From contig JAUSDC010000031.1 of the NCBI GenBank assembly GCA_030650845.1, positions 1 to 43,228 on the forward strand: a stretch of DNA of 43,228 bases, in the 5' to 3' direction. Made by a program: the position numbers and the translations under genes. Source of the DNA: Candidatus Methanoperedens sp. GTDB lineage: Archaea; Halobacteriota; Methanosarcinia; Methanosarcinales; Methanoperedenaceae. The number at the start of each line of letters is the position of its first letter. The stretch's first letter is position 1. Shown here piece by piece: positions 1-9,650 of this stretch. Below the pieces are notes generated by a model. It was not told where the DNA came from and made no database searches. It saw only the letters and a list, made by a program, of their open reading frames with translations.

Positions 1-157
1 TTGCTCTTGTTGAATAATACTCTTCCTCGCATTCACAACACTTTACATAAGGCTGCGACCCTTTGTAGACAAAAACATGGAAATAGAATTTGTGTACGTC
101 CTTGTTCCCGCATACTTCGCATGGCATGAATTCCTGTATCACTTCACGAATTTTCAT
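1..157 (-). CDS. small zinc-ribbon protein, partial
   Basis: An open frame on the minus strand starts at ATG 157 and runs off the window start, giving the first 52 residues. It begins MKIREVIQEF and carries a CEVC pair at residues 13-16 and a CCEC group at about 40-43, a spacing typical of a one-zinc ribbon. No function can be assigned from this fragment. Its start region faces the divergent promoter space before the regulator gene that ends at 284. The rest of the gene is outside the window. Confidence 0.55.
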   Translation of the reverse strand, partial: MKIREVIQEFMPCEVCGNKDVHKFYFHVFVYKGSQPYVKCCECEEEYYSTRA

Positions 158-283
158 GATGATTAAAAGTTGTTCCTGGGAGTATATATAATTTATTATC
201 GAGATAATATAAATACTAATCATAATAATGATAACAACTGCAATAATGAAAATAGCAACTGCACTGACATTACTGGTTAGATA

Positions 284-1555
284 TTATTCATTATGAGTTC
301 CGACACCGATATCATTTAAATCTGATATTATATTATTTGAAATAAGATAATTAGTAACAGTTCCATACCTTTCTCTGGTAATAATTCCATTTTTGGATAA
401 AATATTAAGATGATGTCTGATAGTTTTATAATCCATATCTAAGGTATCAGCTAATTGATGTGCATTATAAGACTTTACAATAAGATGCTTAAGGATCGTC
501 GCACGGGTCTTTCCTCCACGTGAATCTTCGATCAGATGGCATAGAAGCTTCTGTTGTTTATTGGATTTATTTAGTTTATTTTTCAGTATTATATTCTCAG
601 TAATATCCCTTGCTATGCCATGAATTTCAATTGTCTTGTCATCATTTTTTATATCTCTTGTATTTATTTCAACCCACCTGTGTTCGCCTTCCTTACACAC
701 CATCTCTATGACATATGCTGGATGCACATTTTCTCCGAGAATACGTTTATTATGTTGATCCTGGATTATTTTTAAACTCTCTGGTGTGACAAATTTAGAA
801 ATATTACTACCAATAACCTCTTCTTTCGAACAGCCCAATTTTTGAAGCCCGCATTGATTCATTTTCAAAAAATTATCTTCATTATCTACTACGTACATAG
901 CATAATTGGCATTATCAAAAAGTTCTCGATATTTTTCCTCAGATTCATATAAAGAAATATACGCTTTTTTTAAGTTTTCTTCAAGCTGCTCCTTATATTT
1001 ATTGAGTTCTTGAATGCTATTTTTCAATTTAGTGCACATTTTAGCATTCTTGACTACATATGCTGCCTGAGATGTCGCAATAGTAGCAAAATTTATTTCA
1101 TCATCTGTGAAAATCCGGGGGTCTGCCCAATAGATATTCAACAAACCAAAGACTTTTTTCCCATCCTTCATGGGATTATAAATAAGTGATGAAAATCCAA
1201 TTTCTCGTGTTATATCATGCCAGGGCTTTGTTCTTGGCTCCTTGAATATATCTGGAACAAGATAATATTTGCCGGTCTCAAGTACTGTACCTGAGGGACT
1301 GAAAGTCAGCTCCACTCCTGCTTTTTTGGCTACTTCAAGCACAATTTCAGGATAATTTTCAGGGAAACCGTATGAAGATACCATCTTCAATTCACCGGAT
1401 TCTTTTTCATAGAGCATTATTGTCCCTGATAGTGCTTTCATGGCACAGCAAGTGATTTTAATTATTTGTTTTAGAATTGTATCAAATTCAAGGGATATAT
1501 CGATCTGTGCAATATCCGATAATGCTTTCAATCTTATTGATTCATTTTTTTTCAT
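284..1555 (-). CDS. GAF-PAS-winged-helix one-component regulator
   Basis: A 423-residue soluble sensor-regulator. Residues about 22-172 look like a GAF domain (small-molecule or redox sensing), 175-208 a coiled coil, 208-325 a PAS domain ending in the usual GIARDITE linker, and about 340-410 an ArsR/MarR-like winged helix (AHQLADTLDMDYKTIRHHL). There is no histidine-kinase or receiver domain, so the sensory input probably acts directly on the DNA-binding tail. The architecture is common in Methanosarcinales. Ligand and target genes cannot be read from the sequence. It is followed 15 bp on its 5' side by the end of an oxidoreductase gene on the same strand, so the two may be co-transcribed. 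Confidence 0.8.
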   Translation of the reverse strand: MKKNESIRLKALSDIAQIDISLEFDTILKQIIKITCCAMKALSGTIMLYEKESGELKMVSSYGFPENYPEIVLEVAKKAGVELTFSPSGTVLETGKYYLVPDIFKEPRTKPWHDITREIGFSSLIYNPMKDGKKVFGLLNIYWADPRIFTDDEINFATIATSQAAYVVKNAKMCTKLKNSIQELNKYKEQLEENLKKAYISLYESEEKYRELFDNANYAMYVVDNEDNFLKMNQCGLQKLGCSKEEVIGSNISKFVTPESLKIIQDQHNKRILGENVHPAYVIEMVCKEGEHRWVEINTRDIKNDDKTIEIHGIARDITENIILKNKLNKSNKQQKLLCHLIEDSRGGKTRATILKHLIVKSYNAHQLADTLDMDYKTIRHHLNILSKNGIITRERYGTVTNYLISNNIISDLNDIGVGTHNE

Positions 1556-1570
1556 TGTTTTCGTTTTTTT

Positions 1571-2650
1571 CTATATCCCGGGATTCTGTGGGCATGATAC
1601 CCAATTTTCACCCCTTAAGAAGTAAAGGCAATTTCCGCAATCCATACATTCGATTACCGGTTCACCCCGGATCGATTTGGTAACAAAGAAGGGGTCTGCG
1701 ACCTGTGGTCTGCAGATGGCAACAAGATCGGCTTTCTTTTCTGATAGTATCTTATCCGCAAATTCAAGGCTCCGGATATTATCAGAGCATATAACCGCTG
1801 CATTCACAGAATTCCGGATCTCTTTTGCCAGATGCACATGGACTCCGATACCCATGGATAACTTGGGAGACATATGATCCATGCTTGCATATGTGCCTGC
1901 AGCCACGCTTATGACATCAGCCCCTGCATCAACGAGCTTCTTTGCGATGTTGCGCGTATCTTCAAGCCTCAATCCCCCTTCAATATATTCATCAGCGCTT
2001 ATGCGGCAGCATATCGGGGTATTTCCAACCCTCTTTCTGACTTTCTCTATGATCTCGGTAAAGAAAAGCGCTTTATCTTTTCCATATTCATCAGTTCGTT
2101 TATTCGAAAATGGCGAGAGGAACCCGCCGATAAGATAACCAAAAGCGCCGTGGAGCTCTATGAATTCTGCCCCAGCTTTTTTAGCCCTGGCGGCTGCTGA
2201 TGCAAAATCTTCCTGTATCCTGATTATCCCATTGTTATCAAGTTCCAATGGCATCTCTTTCATGACAGGACATGGGATCGCAGACGCTGCAACCAGAGGA
2301 TAGCCCGTCATGACCGAAAGGGTTTGTCGTCCAGCATGCATCAACTGGACTCCTGGAACAGTCCCCTCTTTCTTTATTTTTGAAAATAATTCTTTCAGCC
2401 CTGGAATGTGTTTATCGCTATTTAATCGCAGGGGGTTAGTATTTGGCGCACCGTCATCTGAAACAGCGATGCTTCCAACTAATATAAGACCATTCCCGCC
2501 CTGCGCAAGTTTTTCATACATCTGCGTCAATCTTTCAGTTACGAATCCATCCTTTGTTGCATAATTTGCCTGGAACGCAGGGAAAACGATACGATTGGGA
2601 AGTCTGATACTACCAATATCGAGTGGTTCTAATACCTTTCTTCTACTCAT
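1571..2650 (-). CDS. Old Yellow Enzyme-like NADH:flavin oxidoreductase
   Basis: A 359-residue FMN-dependent TIM-barrel oxidoreductase of the OYE/2,4-dienoyl-CoA reductase family. The N-terminus (LDIGSIRLPNRIVFPAF) and the ELHGAFGYLIGGFLSPFSN segment are classic for the family. The C-terminus carries C-x2-C-x2-C-x12-C (CMDCGNC...C), the kind of cysteine cluster that binds a 4Fe-4S centre in FadH-type enzymes. The protein stops right after it, so the usual second flavin/NAD(P)-binding half is absent and electrons must come from a separate partner. ATG 2650 is preferred over TTG 2653. Substrate unknown. Confidence 0.8.
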   Translation of the reverse strand: MSRRKVLEPLDIGSIRLPNRIVFPAFQANYATKDGFVTERLTQMYEKLAQGGNGLILVGSIAVSDDGAPNTNPLRLNSDKHIPGLKELFSKIKKEGTVPGVQLMHAGRQTLSVMTGYPLVAASAIPCPVMKEMPLELDNNGIIRIQEDFASAAARAKKAGAEFIELHGAFGYLIGGFLSPFSNKRTDEYGKDKALFFTEIIEKVRKRVGNTPICCRISADEYIEGGLRLEDTRNIAKKLVDAGADVISVAAGTYASMDHMSPKLSMGIGVHVHLAKEIRNSVNAAVICSDNIRSLEFADKILSEKKADLVAICRPQVADPFFVTKSIRGEPVIECMDCGNCLYFLRGENWVSCPQNPGI

Positions 2651-2780
2651 CAAATTATAATAAGGTGGATGCTATATATATATTGTTATGCCGTTAGATT
2701 CCTTACACCTTGAACCAGTTATTTTATCCAGAATAAAATAATGTAAAGCATTTAACCTTTTAAGATAATTACAGCCCCAA

Positions 2781-3728
2781 ATGAAAAAGTCAAGAATAAT
2801 TGTTCAAATAATTATCGGCATTGCTATTCTCAGTTTTATTCTGAACAAACTCGATCTTACAGATGTGGTTTCCACACTCAAAAAAACAAAACCACAATTC
2901 TTTATTCTTGCCTGCATTTCGTATGTTTTATTAAATATTGTCCTGGCATCGCGCTTAAGATATCTCCTTACCAGTATAGGATACAGGTTAAAATTTATCG
3001 ATGTGTTTTTTTCACACATGGGCGGGATGATGATAGGGGATATCACTCCGGGGCGCAGCGGATATTTTCTGACCCCTTCCCTTCTGAAAAAGAAAGTCGG
3101 AAGCAAGGTAACAGACGGCATGGCATGCATTTTTGCGCCGCAGGGTATTGAGTTCATCCTTAAAGTCGGAGGCGCTATTGCTGCCATTATATATATTTCC
3201 ACGTTTCCAGGGATCAGCAATGACATTCTCATCTCAGCATCGATAGGAGCGGCTTTCCTGCTTGTCGTGGGTATTTTGATGCTGATAATAGCTTTCAGGG
3301 ACGAGAAATTGACTTCAAGTTTCCTGGGCAGGCTGCCGTTCTTTAAAAATTATACCACGAACCTGTCGTCTTTTAAAGAAAAGAACATCGGGATAAAAGA
3401 GAACTTCAATGCCATTTTGTTATTTACAATTATCGGATGGATTTTCGCGGCGTTACACTGGTATTTTCTGGGAAAAGCCCTTGGACTGGAACTAACCTAT
3501 TTTGATTTCTTCCTTCTTCATCCGCTTCTGACCATCCTGATGTTCGTGCCAATATCTCCTGCAGGTTTCGGACTGCTGGAAGGCGGAGCCATCATTGTAT
3601 TCTCCCTGTTCACGATATCAGCTGAACCTGCGATGGCTTTTATTTTACTTATGAGAGCAAGCATCCTGCTTGTGGATCTGCTTGGGCTAAGAACAATACT
3701 TGCTTCACTTCGTGACCTGGAAATCTGA
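2781..3728 (+). CDS. UPF0104/LPG-synthase-TM flippase-like membrane protein
   Basis: A 315-residue polytopic membrane protein with about eight hydrophobic helices, matching the lysylphosphatidylglycerol synthase transmembrane/flippase-like family (UPF0104, PF03706). Signature stretches are the glycine-rich GDITPGRSGYF near residue 90 and the C-terminal PISPAGFGLLEGG. Archaeal members are thought to act in envelope lipid or glycan handling, but no substrate is established here. A second family member lies at 22774-23796 on the other strand. The gene is convergent with purC, and an imperfect palindrome fills the gap. Confidence 0.75.
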   Translation: MKKSRIIVQIIIGIAILSFILNKLDLTDVVSTLKKTKPQFFILACISYVLLNIVLASRLRYLLTSIGYRLKFIDVFFSHMGGMMIGDITPGRSGYFLTPSLLKKKVGSKVTDGMACIFAPQGIEFILKVGGAIAAIIYISTFPGISNDILISASIGAAFLLVVGILMLIIAFRDEKLTSSFLGRLPFFKNYTTNLSSFKEKNIGIKENFNAILLFTIIGWIFAALHWYFLGKALGLELTYFDFFLLHPLLTILMFVPISPAGFGLLEGGAIIVFSLFTISAEPAMAFILLMRASILLVDLLGLRTILASLRDLEI

Positions 3729-3735
3729 TCAGATT

Positions 3736-3822
3736 AAATTTTTTAGACAGAATCGACAGGATTTACAGGATTTGCCACAAAAATCGTATCCTGTCGATCC
3801 TGTAAATCCTGTCCAAAAATTA
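3736..3822. repeat. imperfect palindrome between convergent genes
   Basis: Two arms, 3755-3771 and 3797-3813, are perfect 17-bp reverse complements (gacaggatttacaggat). Each arm is itself built from a 9-bp direct subrepeat (caggatttA/cgacaggat type), so several alternative pairings are possible, and the flanking ttaaattttt/aaaaattaa extends the dyad. It sits between the convergent UPF0104 and purC genes. It could be a bidirectional terminator or a dispersed REP-like element; only one copy was seen in this window. Confidence 0.65.
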
Positions 3823-3892
3823 AGTTAATGCTATAAATCACATTTATTTGAGGTTTTGATTCTCATGGATATTACGGTTATTTCGATCTTCA

Positions 3893-4609
3893 CTATAGCT
3901 TTATCCCGGGTACGATCCTTTTTGCCACTTCCCTGTAAGCTGCTACAAGGTCTCCCTTGTCGAACCTGAACACGTCCTTATCAAGTGATTCTCCAGTAGT
4001 CCTGTCCCAGAACCTGCAGGTGTCACATGATATCTCATCAGCAAGCACTATCTTCCCCATGCACCTTCCGAACTCGAGCTTGAAATCGGGAAGCAGGAGG
4101 TTTCTTTCTGCGAGGTATTCAATAAGTATCGAATTGATCTTTAGAGAAAGTTTTCTTATCTGTACAAGTTCTGCTTTTGTAGCAAGCCCCATGGCAAGTG
4201 CCATGTCGTCATTTATCATTGGATCGCCAAATTCATCGCTCTTGTAATCGAAAATAATGATCGGTGGGTCAAGCTTATCTCCGGTTTTAAAAGGATATTT
4301 TTTGGTAAGAGAACCGGCTGCGATATTTCTGACAATGACCTCTATTTTTACGATATCTACTGTGTCAACTATCATCTCAGTTTCAGAAAACATACAGTCA
4401 AAATGCGTCTCTATTCCCTTTTCCTCAAGCAATTTAAAGAGGGTTTGTGAAATTTGGGCATTGTAGTATCCTTTTTTAGGCGCTTCGCTTTTCTTCTTTC
4501 CATCAAAAGCCGTAAGGCTGTTCCTGAATTCCATTATTAATTTGTCTGGATCATCAGTTTTAAAAACGGTCTTTGCTTTTCCTGAGTATAGCGCCTCTTG
4601 CCTCATCAT
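3893..4609 (-). CDS. purC: SAICAR synthetase
   Basis: A 238-residue phosphoribosylaminoimidazole-succinocarboxamide synthase. It couples CAIR, aspartate and ATP in purine biosynthesis. The sequence has the family N-terminus ([16 protein letters not shown]), the [13 protein letters not shown] core, the DDMALAMGL stretch and the [25 protein letters not shown]-terminal motifs, at normal length. Two adjacent Met codons (4609, 4606) leave the start ambiguous by one residue. It is monocistronic here and acts earlier in the same pathway as purP at 12.6 kb. Confidence 0.93.
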   Translation of the reverse strand: MMRQEALYSGKAKTVFKTDDPDKLIMEFRNSLTAFDGKKKSEAPKKGYYNAQISQTLFKLLEEKGIETHFDCMFSETEMIVDTVDIVKIEVIVRNIAAGSLTKKYPFKTGDKLDPPIIIFDYKSDEFGDPMINDDMALAMGLATKAELVQIRKLSLKINSILIEYLAERNLLLPDFKLEFGRCMGKIVLADEISCDTCRFWDRTTGESLDKDVFRFDKGDLVAAYREVAKRIVPGIKL

Positions 4610-4702
4610 GAATCGACTTAATGTAATTAAATGGATATAAAAGAGACGTTCATAAATAACAAAATATATCTACACAAATAGTATATTAAAAGACGTGACG
4701 CC

Positions 4703-5794
4703 ATGAAAACGATTAACCAAATCATAATAACAATTTTTTTGATAGCTTTACTGACAAATCCCGTTTTCGGATATCCTGGAATGGGTGGTAACACATCAGG
4801 AGCAACAACGGGAAACATCACTCAAAACAACTCGGAAAACATTGATCCGGCGAATACGACGCAATCAGACCAGAATATTGTTCTGGTGACGGATCTAATC
4901 GAAGTTGATGCAGCCCAACTCGAAGTGAAAAACCAGATTTTTGTGCGCGAAACACTTATTTTTAGGAATATCGGAGATAAGAATTTCAATGGGATTCTCA
5001 GGATGTGGGTGCCTGATGGAATTGAAGGACTGAAAGTCGGAAAAGTTGCAATGGTGATGGGTAGCAGCGGCGAACAATTGAATGCGATCCAGAATGGGAA
5101 CATTATAAGCTGGAACGATAGCATTAAAATAAACGACCCTCTTCCCCCTCTGTATGCAGTTGAATATGTAGTACCCGCTGAACCTGTAGGGACATTGAGC
5201 AAGTCGACGTTTTATTTAAAAAAACTTGTGTATCCTACTTTGATAAATAAAGTTCCTTTGAGCTTTTTACTTAAGGTAACAAAAGGCAGCGCAGAAACAA
5301 TAACTTTGAAAGATGAACGTGGAAGCATCATTTCAGCATCAGGGAAACCAATGGAAGAAGATAATAGCGTTCTGTATTCATGGGAAACCCCTCAATTCAA
5401 AGAGATAAATATCGAACTGTCAAAGTCTGCTATTGACGTTTCACAGATAGCGATCTATTTGATCATCGGTCTGTTGATAGTACTTGTTCTTGCATATCCA
5501 GTGATCAGGAAAAAGAGTCCAAAACTAATGGAATTTGAAGAGAAAATAAAGAATTCACTTAAGAGGGAAAGTGTTGAACAACAGGAACCTGAAGAAGAAG
5601 AAGTTTCCGAAGAAGAAATCTCTGAAGAAAAGCCTGAAGGAAAAGCAGACGATGCAGAGAAAAGTGAACTTGTTGCAAAACTTGAAAAACTCGAAAAAGA
5701 TTATGCATCAGGAAACATGATCGATGAAGAATATGAGGAACTGCGCAACTCATATCAGGTACAACTCAAGAAAATCAATAAACGAAATCAATAA
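4703..5794 (+). CDS. secreted/membrane-anchored protein with SHOCT-like tail
   Basis: A 363-residue unrecognised protein. Residues 1-22 form a signal peptide or anchor (IIITIFLIALLTNPVFG), followed by a Gly/Thr/Asn-rich spacer, a beta-rich extracellular part (about 55-240), one transmembrane helix at about 250-270, and a cytoplasmic Glu/Lys-rich coiled segment. The last about 40 residues (LVAKLEKLEKDYASGNMIDEEYEELR) resemble a SHOCT-type short helical domain. This implies an outside sensor or stalk with a charged cytosolic tail. No operon partner is evident, and the gene ends convergent to pdxT. Confidence 0.6.
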   Translation: MKTINQIIITIFLIALLTNPVFGYPGMGGNTSGATTGNITQNNSENIDPANTTQSDQNIVLVTDLIEVDAAQLEVKNQIFVRETLIFRNIGDKNFNGILRMWVPDGIEGLKVGKVAMVMGSSGEQLNAIQNGNIISWNDSIKINDPLPPLYAVEYVVPAEPVGTLSKSTFYLKKLVYPTLINKVPLSFLLKVTKGSAETITLKDERGSIISASGKPMEEDNSVLYSWETPQFKEINIELSKSAIDVSQIAIYLIIGLLIVLVLAYPVIRKKSPKLMEFEEKIKNSLKRESVEQQEPEEEEVSEEEISEEKPEGKADDAEKSELVAKLEKLEKDYASGNMIDEEYEELRNSYQVQLKKINKRNQ

Positions 5795-5819
5795 ACTGAT
5801 AGATTGATCCAGGATCAAT

Positions 5820-6413
5820 CTATTCCATCATTTTTAGAAAATAATTGTGTATCCTTGGATCATCCGTAAGTTCAGGATGGAATGCAAGAGAAAGCATATT
5901 TTTTTGTCTTGCTGCAATAATAACACCTTTGTACTCTGAGAGGATTTCCACATCTTTACCGACCCAGGTGATGCTTGGCGCCCTGATGAACACAGCGTTG
6001 AACGGTGAATCAAAACCTTTAAAATCTATCAAGGTTTCAAATGATTCTTTCTGGCGCCCGAAAGCATTCCTATTGACTGCGATATCCATTATGGACAGAA
6101 GTGACTGCCCTGTTTTTTTTACCAGTTCATCCCCCCTCTTTGCCAGCAGCACGAGACCGGCGCAAGTCCCCATAATAGGAACACCTTCGTTCGCGGCATT
6201 TTTTATCTCCGAAGATATCCCTTCTTTTTCCATCAATCTTCCAAGTGTTGTGCTTTCACCCCCCGGAATTATGAGTGCGTCACATGTAGGAACGAGCCCC
6301 TTATGTTTTATCTTTATTACCTCGCCCTGGCGGCATGTCCTGTCAAGTGCTCTTTGAATAGCATTTACATGCTCTTCGACGTTGCCCTGAATTGCTATTA
6401 CACCGATGCGCAT
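5820..6413 (-). CDS. pdxT: pyridoxal 5'-phosphate synthase glutaminase subunit
   Basis: A 197-residue class I-type glutamine amidotransferase that hydrolyses glutamine and passes ammonia to PdxS for PLP synthesis. Visible features are the N-terminal MRIGVIAIQGNVEEHV, the GGESTT oxyanion segment, the nucleophile Cys in GTCAGLVLLAK, and the C-terminal His/Glu pair in AFHPELTDD. The start is placed at ATG 6413 because homology begins there. A longer frame to 6461 adds 16 unlike residues. The partner pdxS is not adjacent. Confidence 0.92.
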   Translation of the reverse strand: MRIGVIAIQGNVEEHVNAIQRALDRTCRQGEVIKIKHKGLVPTCDALIIPGGESTTLGRLMEKEGISSEIKNAANEGVPIMGTCAGLVLLAKRGDELVKKTGQSLLSIMDIAVNRNAFGRQKESFETLIDFKGFDSPFNAVFIRAPSITWVGKDVEILSEYKGVIIAARQKNMLSLAFHPELTDDPRIHNYFLKMME

Positions 6414-6498
6414 GCATCCAGAATTAATGGGCAGGAATATAAATTGTTTTGTTATGACCAATATTTTATATCAATGAGAATCTATTAATCTTCAGATC

Positions 6499-7464
6499 AT
6501 GGAAAAATTTAAAGAAGTTATGGAAGCTTCAAGACCCACAGTCTCTATCATCGGCCTTGGGGGCGCTGGCTGCAATATCACGTCCTATCTCTCAGAAAAA
6601 GGGGTAGGGAGTGCTAAAATTATAGGAGCCAATACTGATATTAACCATCTCGTGCTGCAAAAAGCAGATAAACTCATGCTGCTTGGGAAGGAGACCTGCC
6701 GTGGTAAAGGGTGCGGGGGTTTTCCTGAAGTCGGGATGCAATGCGCCACAGAAAGTACAGAAGAAATAAAAAAAGAACTTGAAGGAAGCAATATCATTTT
6801 TATAGTTGCAGGTCTTGGGGGAGGGACAGGCACAGGGTCAGCTCCTGTTGTAGCTGAAATAGCCCATGCACAGGGCGCGGTCACGATAGCATGCCTGACC
6901 CTTCCATTTGAGATAGAATCCATGAGGCGCCAGAATGCAGTTGATGCTATCCATGCCCTGGAAGGTACATGCGATTCCGTTGTATTGATCGATAATACAA
7001 AACTTCGAAAATTTGCTGGTAAATTGCCCCTGAAGACCGCTTTTGCAGTCGCGAATTCCCTTATCGGGGCTCTTGTCAAGAGCATTACAGAGACCATTAC
7101 AGAACCAAGCCTTATGAACCTTGATTTTGCAGACCTGAAAGCAGTGCTTGAAAAGGGAGGTATCTCCTCGTTCGGGATAGGTGAAGCTGAAGGCTCTGAT
7201 CGCGTCGAAAAAGCAGTAACTCGCGCAATATCCACACCGCTTCTTGATACTCCGGCAATATCTTCCCCGTATGGACTGCTTATAAATATAATAGGCGGTA
7301 GAGATATGACGCTTGACGAAGTGGCAAAAATAGGAGAGCTAATGACACAGCGTGTGCCTGAATCAAAACGAGTTATCTGGGGTGCCAGAGTGAATGATGC
7401 CATGACCGGGCGTATCCAGATAATTGCGTTATTTTCAAGTGTGGGTAATCCATTTGAGCAGTAA
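6499..7464 (+). CDS. ftsZ: cell-division GTPase FtsZ
   Basis: A 321-residue tubulin-superfamily GTPase that polymerises into the division ring. The N-terminal nucleotide-binding loop GLGGAGCNI, the tubulin signature GGGTGTGSAP (about residue 108), the LPFEIES and NTKLRK segments and the T7-loop-like NLDFADLKAVL are all present. It lacks the long C-terminal tail that bacterial FtsZ uses to bind partners. The subtype (FtsZ1 or FtsZ2) was not resolved by eye. It lies divergent from pdxT, with a short shared promoter region. Confidence 0.9.
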   Translation: MEKFKEVMEASRPTVSIIGLGGAGCNITSYLSEKGVGSAKIIGANTDINHLVLQKADKLMLLGKETCRGKGCGGFPEVGMQCATESTEEIKKELEGSNIIFIVAGLGGGTGTGSAPVVAEIAHAQGAVTIACLTLPFEIESMRRQNAVDAIHALEGTCDSVVLIDNTKLRKFAGKLPLKTAFAVANSLIGALVKSITETITEPSLMNLDFADLKAVLEKGGISSFGIGEAEGSDRVEKAVTRAISTPLLDTPAISSPYGLLINIIGGRDMTLDEVAKIGELMTQRVPESKRVIWGARVNDAMTGRIQIIALFSSVGNPFEQ

Positions 7465-7518
7465 TATATAATACAAACGACTTAATTTGGAGTGAATTTG
7501 GGTATAAATCTGGGAAAA

Positions 7519-7625
7519 TCCTATTATATAGGGGAACTAACTTAACAGTTGTAGAGGATAAATAACGATTATGATTCACTTCCTATCCTATCCAAAAATC
7601 ATATGATCCTCTACCTTTTCTAATT
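7519..7625 (+). promoter_or_regulatory. sucCD promoter and 5' stem-loop leader
   Basis: A TATA-like ctattatata at 7521-7530 predicts transcription starting near 7551-7555. Exactly there a 9-bp helix begins: gtagaggat 7551-7559 pairs with atcctctac 7606-7614, enclosing a second helix, atgatt 7571-7576 with aatcat 7597-7602. A short T-rich run (ccttttct) follows the outer helix, and the first sucC codon comes about 11 bp after it. The layout resembles a 5'-terminal attenuator or mRNA-stabilising hairpin. No known riboswitch consensus was recognised. Confidence 0.5.
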
Positions 7626-8726
7626 ATGATGCTTTATGAATACGCTGCAAAGGAGATATTTTCACGATATGGAATACCTGTTCCGCGAAGTTTCCTGGCA
7701 ACAGATGCAACCGATGCAGGAAAGATCGCTGACAAATTAGGACATGTCGTCCTTAAAGCTCAAGTTGCAACTGGCGGGCGCGGGAAAGCTGGTGGAATCC
7801 TGAGAGCTGAAAACAAGCATGATGCACAAGTGAACGCGCGACAAATCCTGGGTATGTCCATAAAAGGACTCACGGTAAAAAAACTCCTTATTGAGGAGTA
7901 CATAAAACCGGAAAAAGAGATGTACCTTGGAATTACCATCGACCGTAAGGCGCGCTGCCCCATAATAATGGCAAGCTCAGAAGGCGGAGTGGATATTGAG
8001 GAGGTTGCAAGGACATCTCCTGAAAAGATAAAAAAGATGCATATCCATCCCCTCACAGAACTTCATGATTATCAGGCAAGAGAGATTGCAATCTTCCTGA
8101 ATAAAGATGGAGTAACTCAAATAATTGATATAATTCAGAAATTGTACAGGGTATTTACTGAAAATGACTGCACTCTTGCAGAGATCAACCCGTTAGCTCT
8201 GACCGGAAATGGTTTTATCGCGCTTGATGCAAAAATGAATATTGACGATAATGCTATGTTTCGACAAAAGTTCATGGAAGAGGAAGAGGACACGCCCACC
8301 GCGACAGCCAGGAAGAACGGGATGAGCTATGTTGGTCTTGACGGGGATATCGGATGTATCGTCAACGGCGCAGGACTTGCCATGGCGACCCTTGATATGA
8401 TAAAGTACTACGGCGGTGAAGCTGCAAATTTTATGGACGTGAGGGCAGGAGCGAATAAAGAGCAAATAAAAGTCGCGCTCAGGCTCGTATCTTCCAACAT
8501 AAAGGTGAAGTCTATTCTTATCAATATTTTCGGAGGCATTACAAAATGCGATGAAGTGGCTCGCGGCATCATTGATTCAGGCGTTAGCATTCCCATTGTC
8601 ATAAGGCTGACAGGCACTAACGAGGAAGAAGGACGTCGGATGCTTGAAGAACACGATATGATACTGGTTTCAACATCTGAAGAAGCAGCAAAGGAGGCAG
8701 TAGCACTTGGGCATTCTCATAAATAA
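7626..8726 (+). CDS. sucC: succinyl-CoA synthetase beta subunit
   Basis: A 366-residue ADP-forming succinate-CoA ligase beta chain, catalysing interconversion of succinyl-CoA and succinate with nucleotide in the cytosol. An ATP-grasp N-half ([31 protein letters not shown]) is followed by the ligase domain with [18 protein letters not shown] and [19 protein letters not shown] 7626 and ATG 7629 are both possible starts; family proteins usually begin MxLYEYxAK, favouring either. The stop lies inside sucD (20-bp overlap), so the two are translationally coupled. Confidence 0.93.
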   Translation: MMLYEYAAKEIFSRYGIPVPRSFLATDATDAGKIADKLGHVVLKAQVATGGRGKAGGILRAENKHDAQVNARQILGMSIKGLTVKKLLIEEYIKPEKEMYLGITIDRKARCPIIMASSEGGVDIEEVARTSPEKIKKMHIHPLTELHDYQAREIAIFLNKDGVTQIIDIIQKLYRVFTENDCTLAEINPLALTGNGFIALDAKMNIDDNAMFRQKFMEEEEDTPTATARKNGMSYVGLDGDIGCIVNGAGLAMATLDMIKYYGGEAANFMDVRAGANKEQIKVALRLVSSNIKVKSILINIFGGITKCDEVARGIIDSGVSIPIVIRLTGTNEEEGRRMLEEHDMILVSTSEEAAKEAVALGHSHK

Positions 8727-9570
8727 GGATACAAGGCTTCTTGTACAGGGTATAACCGGTGCCGTCGGCTCGTTCCAGACAAAACAGATGCAGGATTTCG
8801 GGACGAACGTGGTGGCTGGCGTAACACCTGGAAAAGGAGGGAACACGGTTAATGGAGTCCCTGTCTTTGATTCTGTCAGAGAGGCGGTCGATGTGGAAAA
8901 ATCCAATGCTTCGGTCATTTTTGTTCCCCCCAAATTCGCAGCTGATGCTATTTACGAAGCCTGTGATAATGGAATAGAACTAATCGTGTGCATCACGGAA
9001 GGCATCCCTGTCCATGATATGATGCGCGTGTGCGCGTATCTTGAAAATTCACAGTCCATGCTCCTTGGCCCCAACGGTCCCGGAGTGACGACTCCGGGTG
9101 AATCAAAAATCGGAATAATGCCTAACCCGATTCACAGTCCTGGAAACGTGGGGCTTGTTTCAAGGAGCGGAACGCTAACTTATGAAATAATTGACCTGCT
9201 GTCAAAAAGCGGCATAGGTCAGTCAACTTCTGTGGGGATAGGAGGCGACCAGATAGCTGGAACATCATTCATTGAAATATTGAGATTGTTCGAGGAAGAT
9301 CCGAAAACAAGCGCGGTCGTGATGGTCGGTGAGATCGGGGGGACAGCTGAGCAGGATGCTATCGAGTTCATAAAGCAAATGAGTAAACCTGTTATCGCCT
9401 ATATTGTAGGAGTATCCGCACCTGCCGGGAAGACAATGGGTCACGCAGGAGCGATAGTTTCCTCAGGAGGGGGTACTGCGATCGAAAAAATTCAAGCATT
9501 TGAAAGCGCGGGCGTCACTGTTGGTAAAAGTCCAGTGGACATAGTTCGGATAGTAAAAAATATTGTATAA
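8707..9570 (+). CDS. sucD: succinyl-CoA synthetase alpha subunit
   Basis: A 287-residue CoA-binding partner of SucC. It starts at TTG 8707 inside the end of sucC; the resulting [17 protein letters not shown] matches the family start exactly. The Rossmann CoA-binding part (GVTPGKGG) and the phosphohistidine loop [14 protein letters not shown] near the C-terminus are intact. Length is normal for the family. Operon with sucC. Confidence 0.93.
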   Translation: MGILINKDTRLLVQGITGAVGSFQTKQMQDFGTNVVAGVTPGKGGNTVNGVPVFDSVREAVDVEKSNASVIFVPPKFAADAIYEACDNGIELIVCITEGIPVHDMMRVCAYLENSQSMLLGPNGPGVTTPGESKIGIMPNPIHSPGNVGLVSRSGTLTYEIIDLLSKSGIGQSTSVGIGGDQIAGTSFIEILRLFEEDPKTSAVVMVGEIGGTAEQDAIEFIKQMSKPVIAYIVGVSAPAGKTMGHAGAIVSSGGGTAIEKIQAFESAGVTVGKSPVDIVRIVKNIV

Positions 9571-9603
9571 TTTAAATACATTTTTTAAAATACTTTAGAG
9601 ATA

Positions 9604-9650
9604 ACTTTATATACAGTAAGGCTACGTAGTATCTATTGTAGGAGGACATG
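9604..9650 (+). promoter_or_regulatory. promoter and Shine-Dalgarno of the argG leader
   Basis: TATA-like tttatata at 9607-9614 is followed, about 25-30 bp later, by a strong ggagg at 9641-9645 placed 2 bp before ATG 9648. This pairing of promoter and ribosome-binding site serves the short leader frame, not argG itself, whose ATG at 9821 has no comparable ribosome-binding site. Confidence 0.5.
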
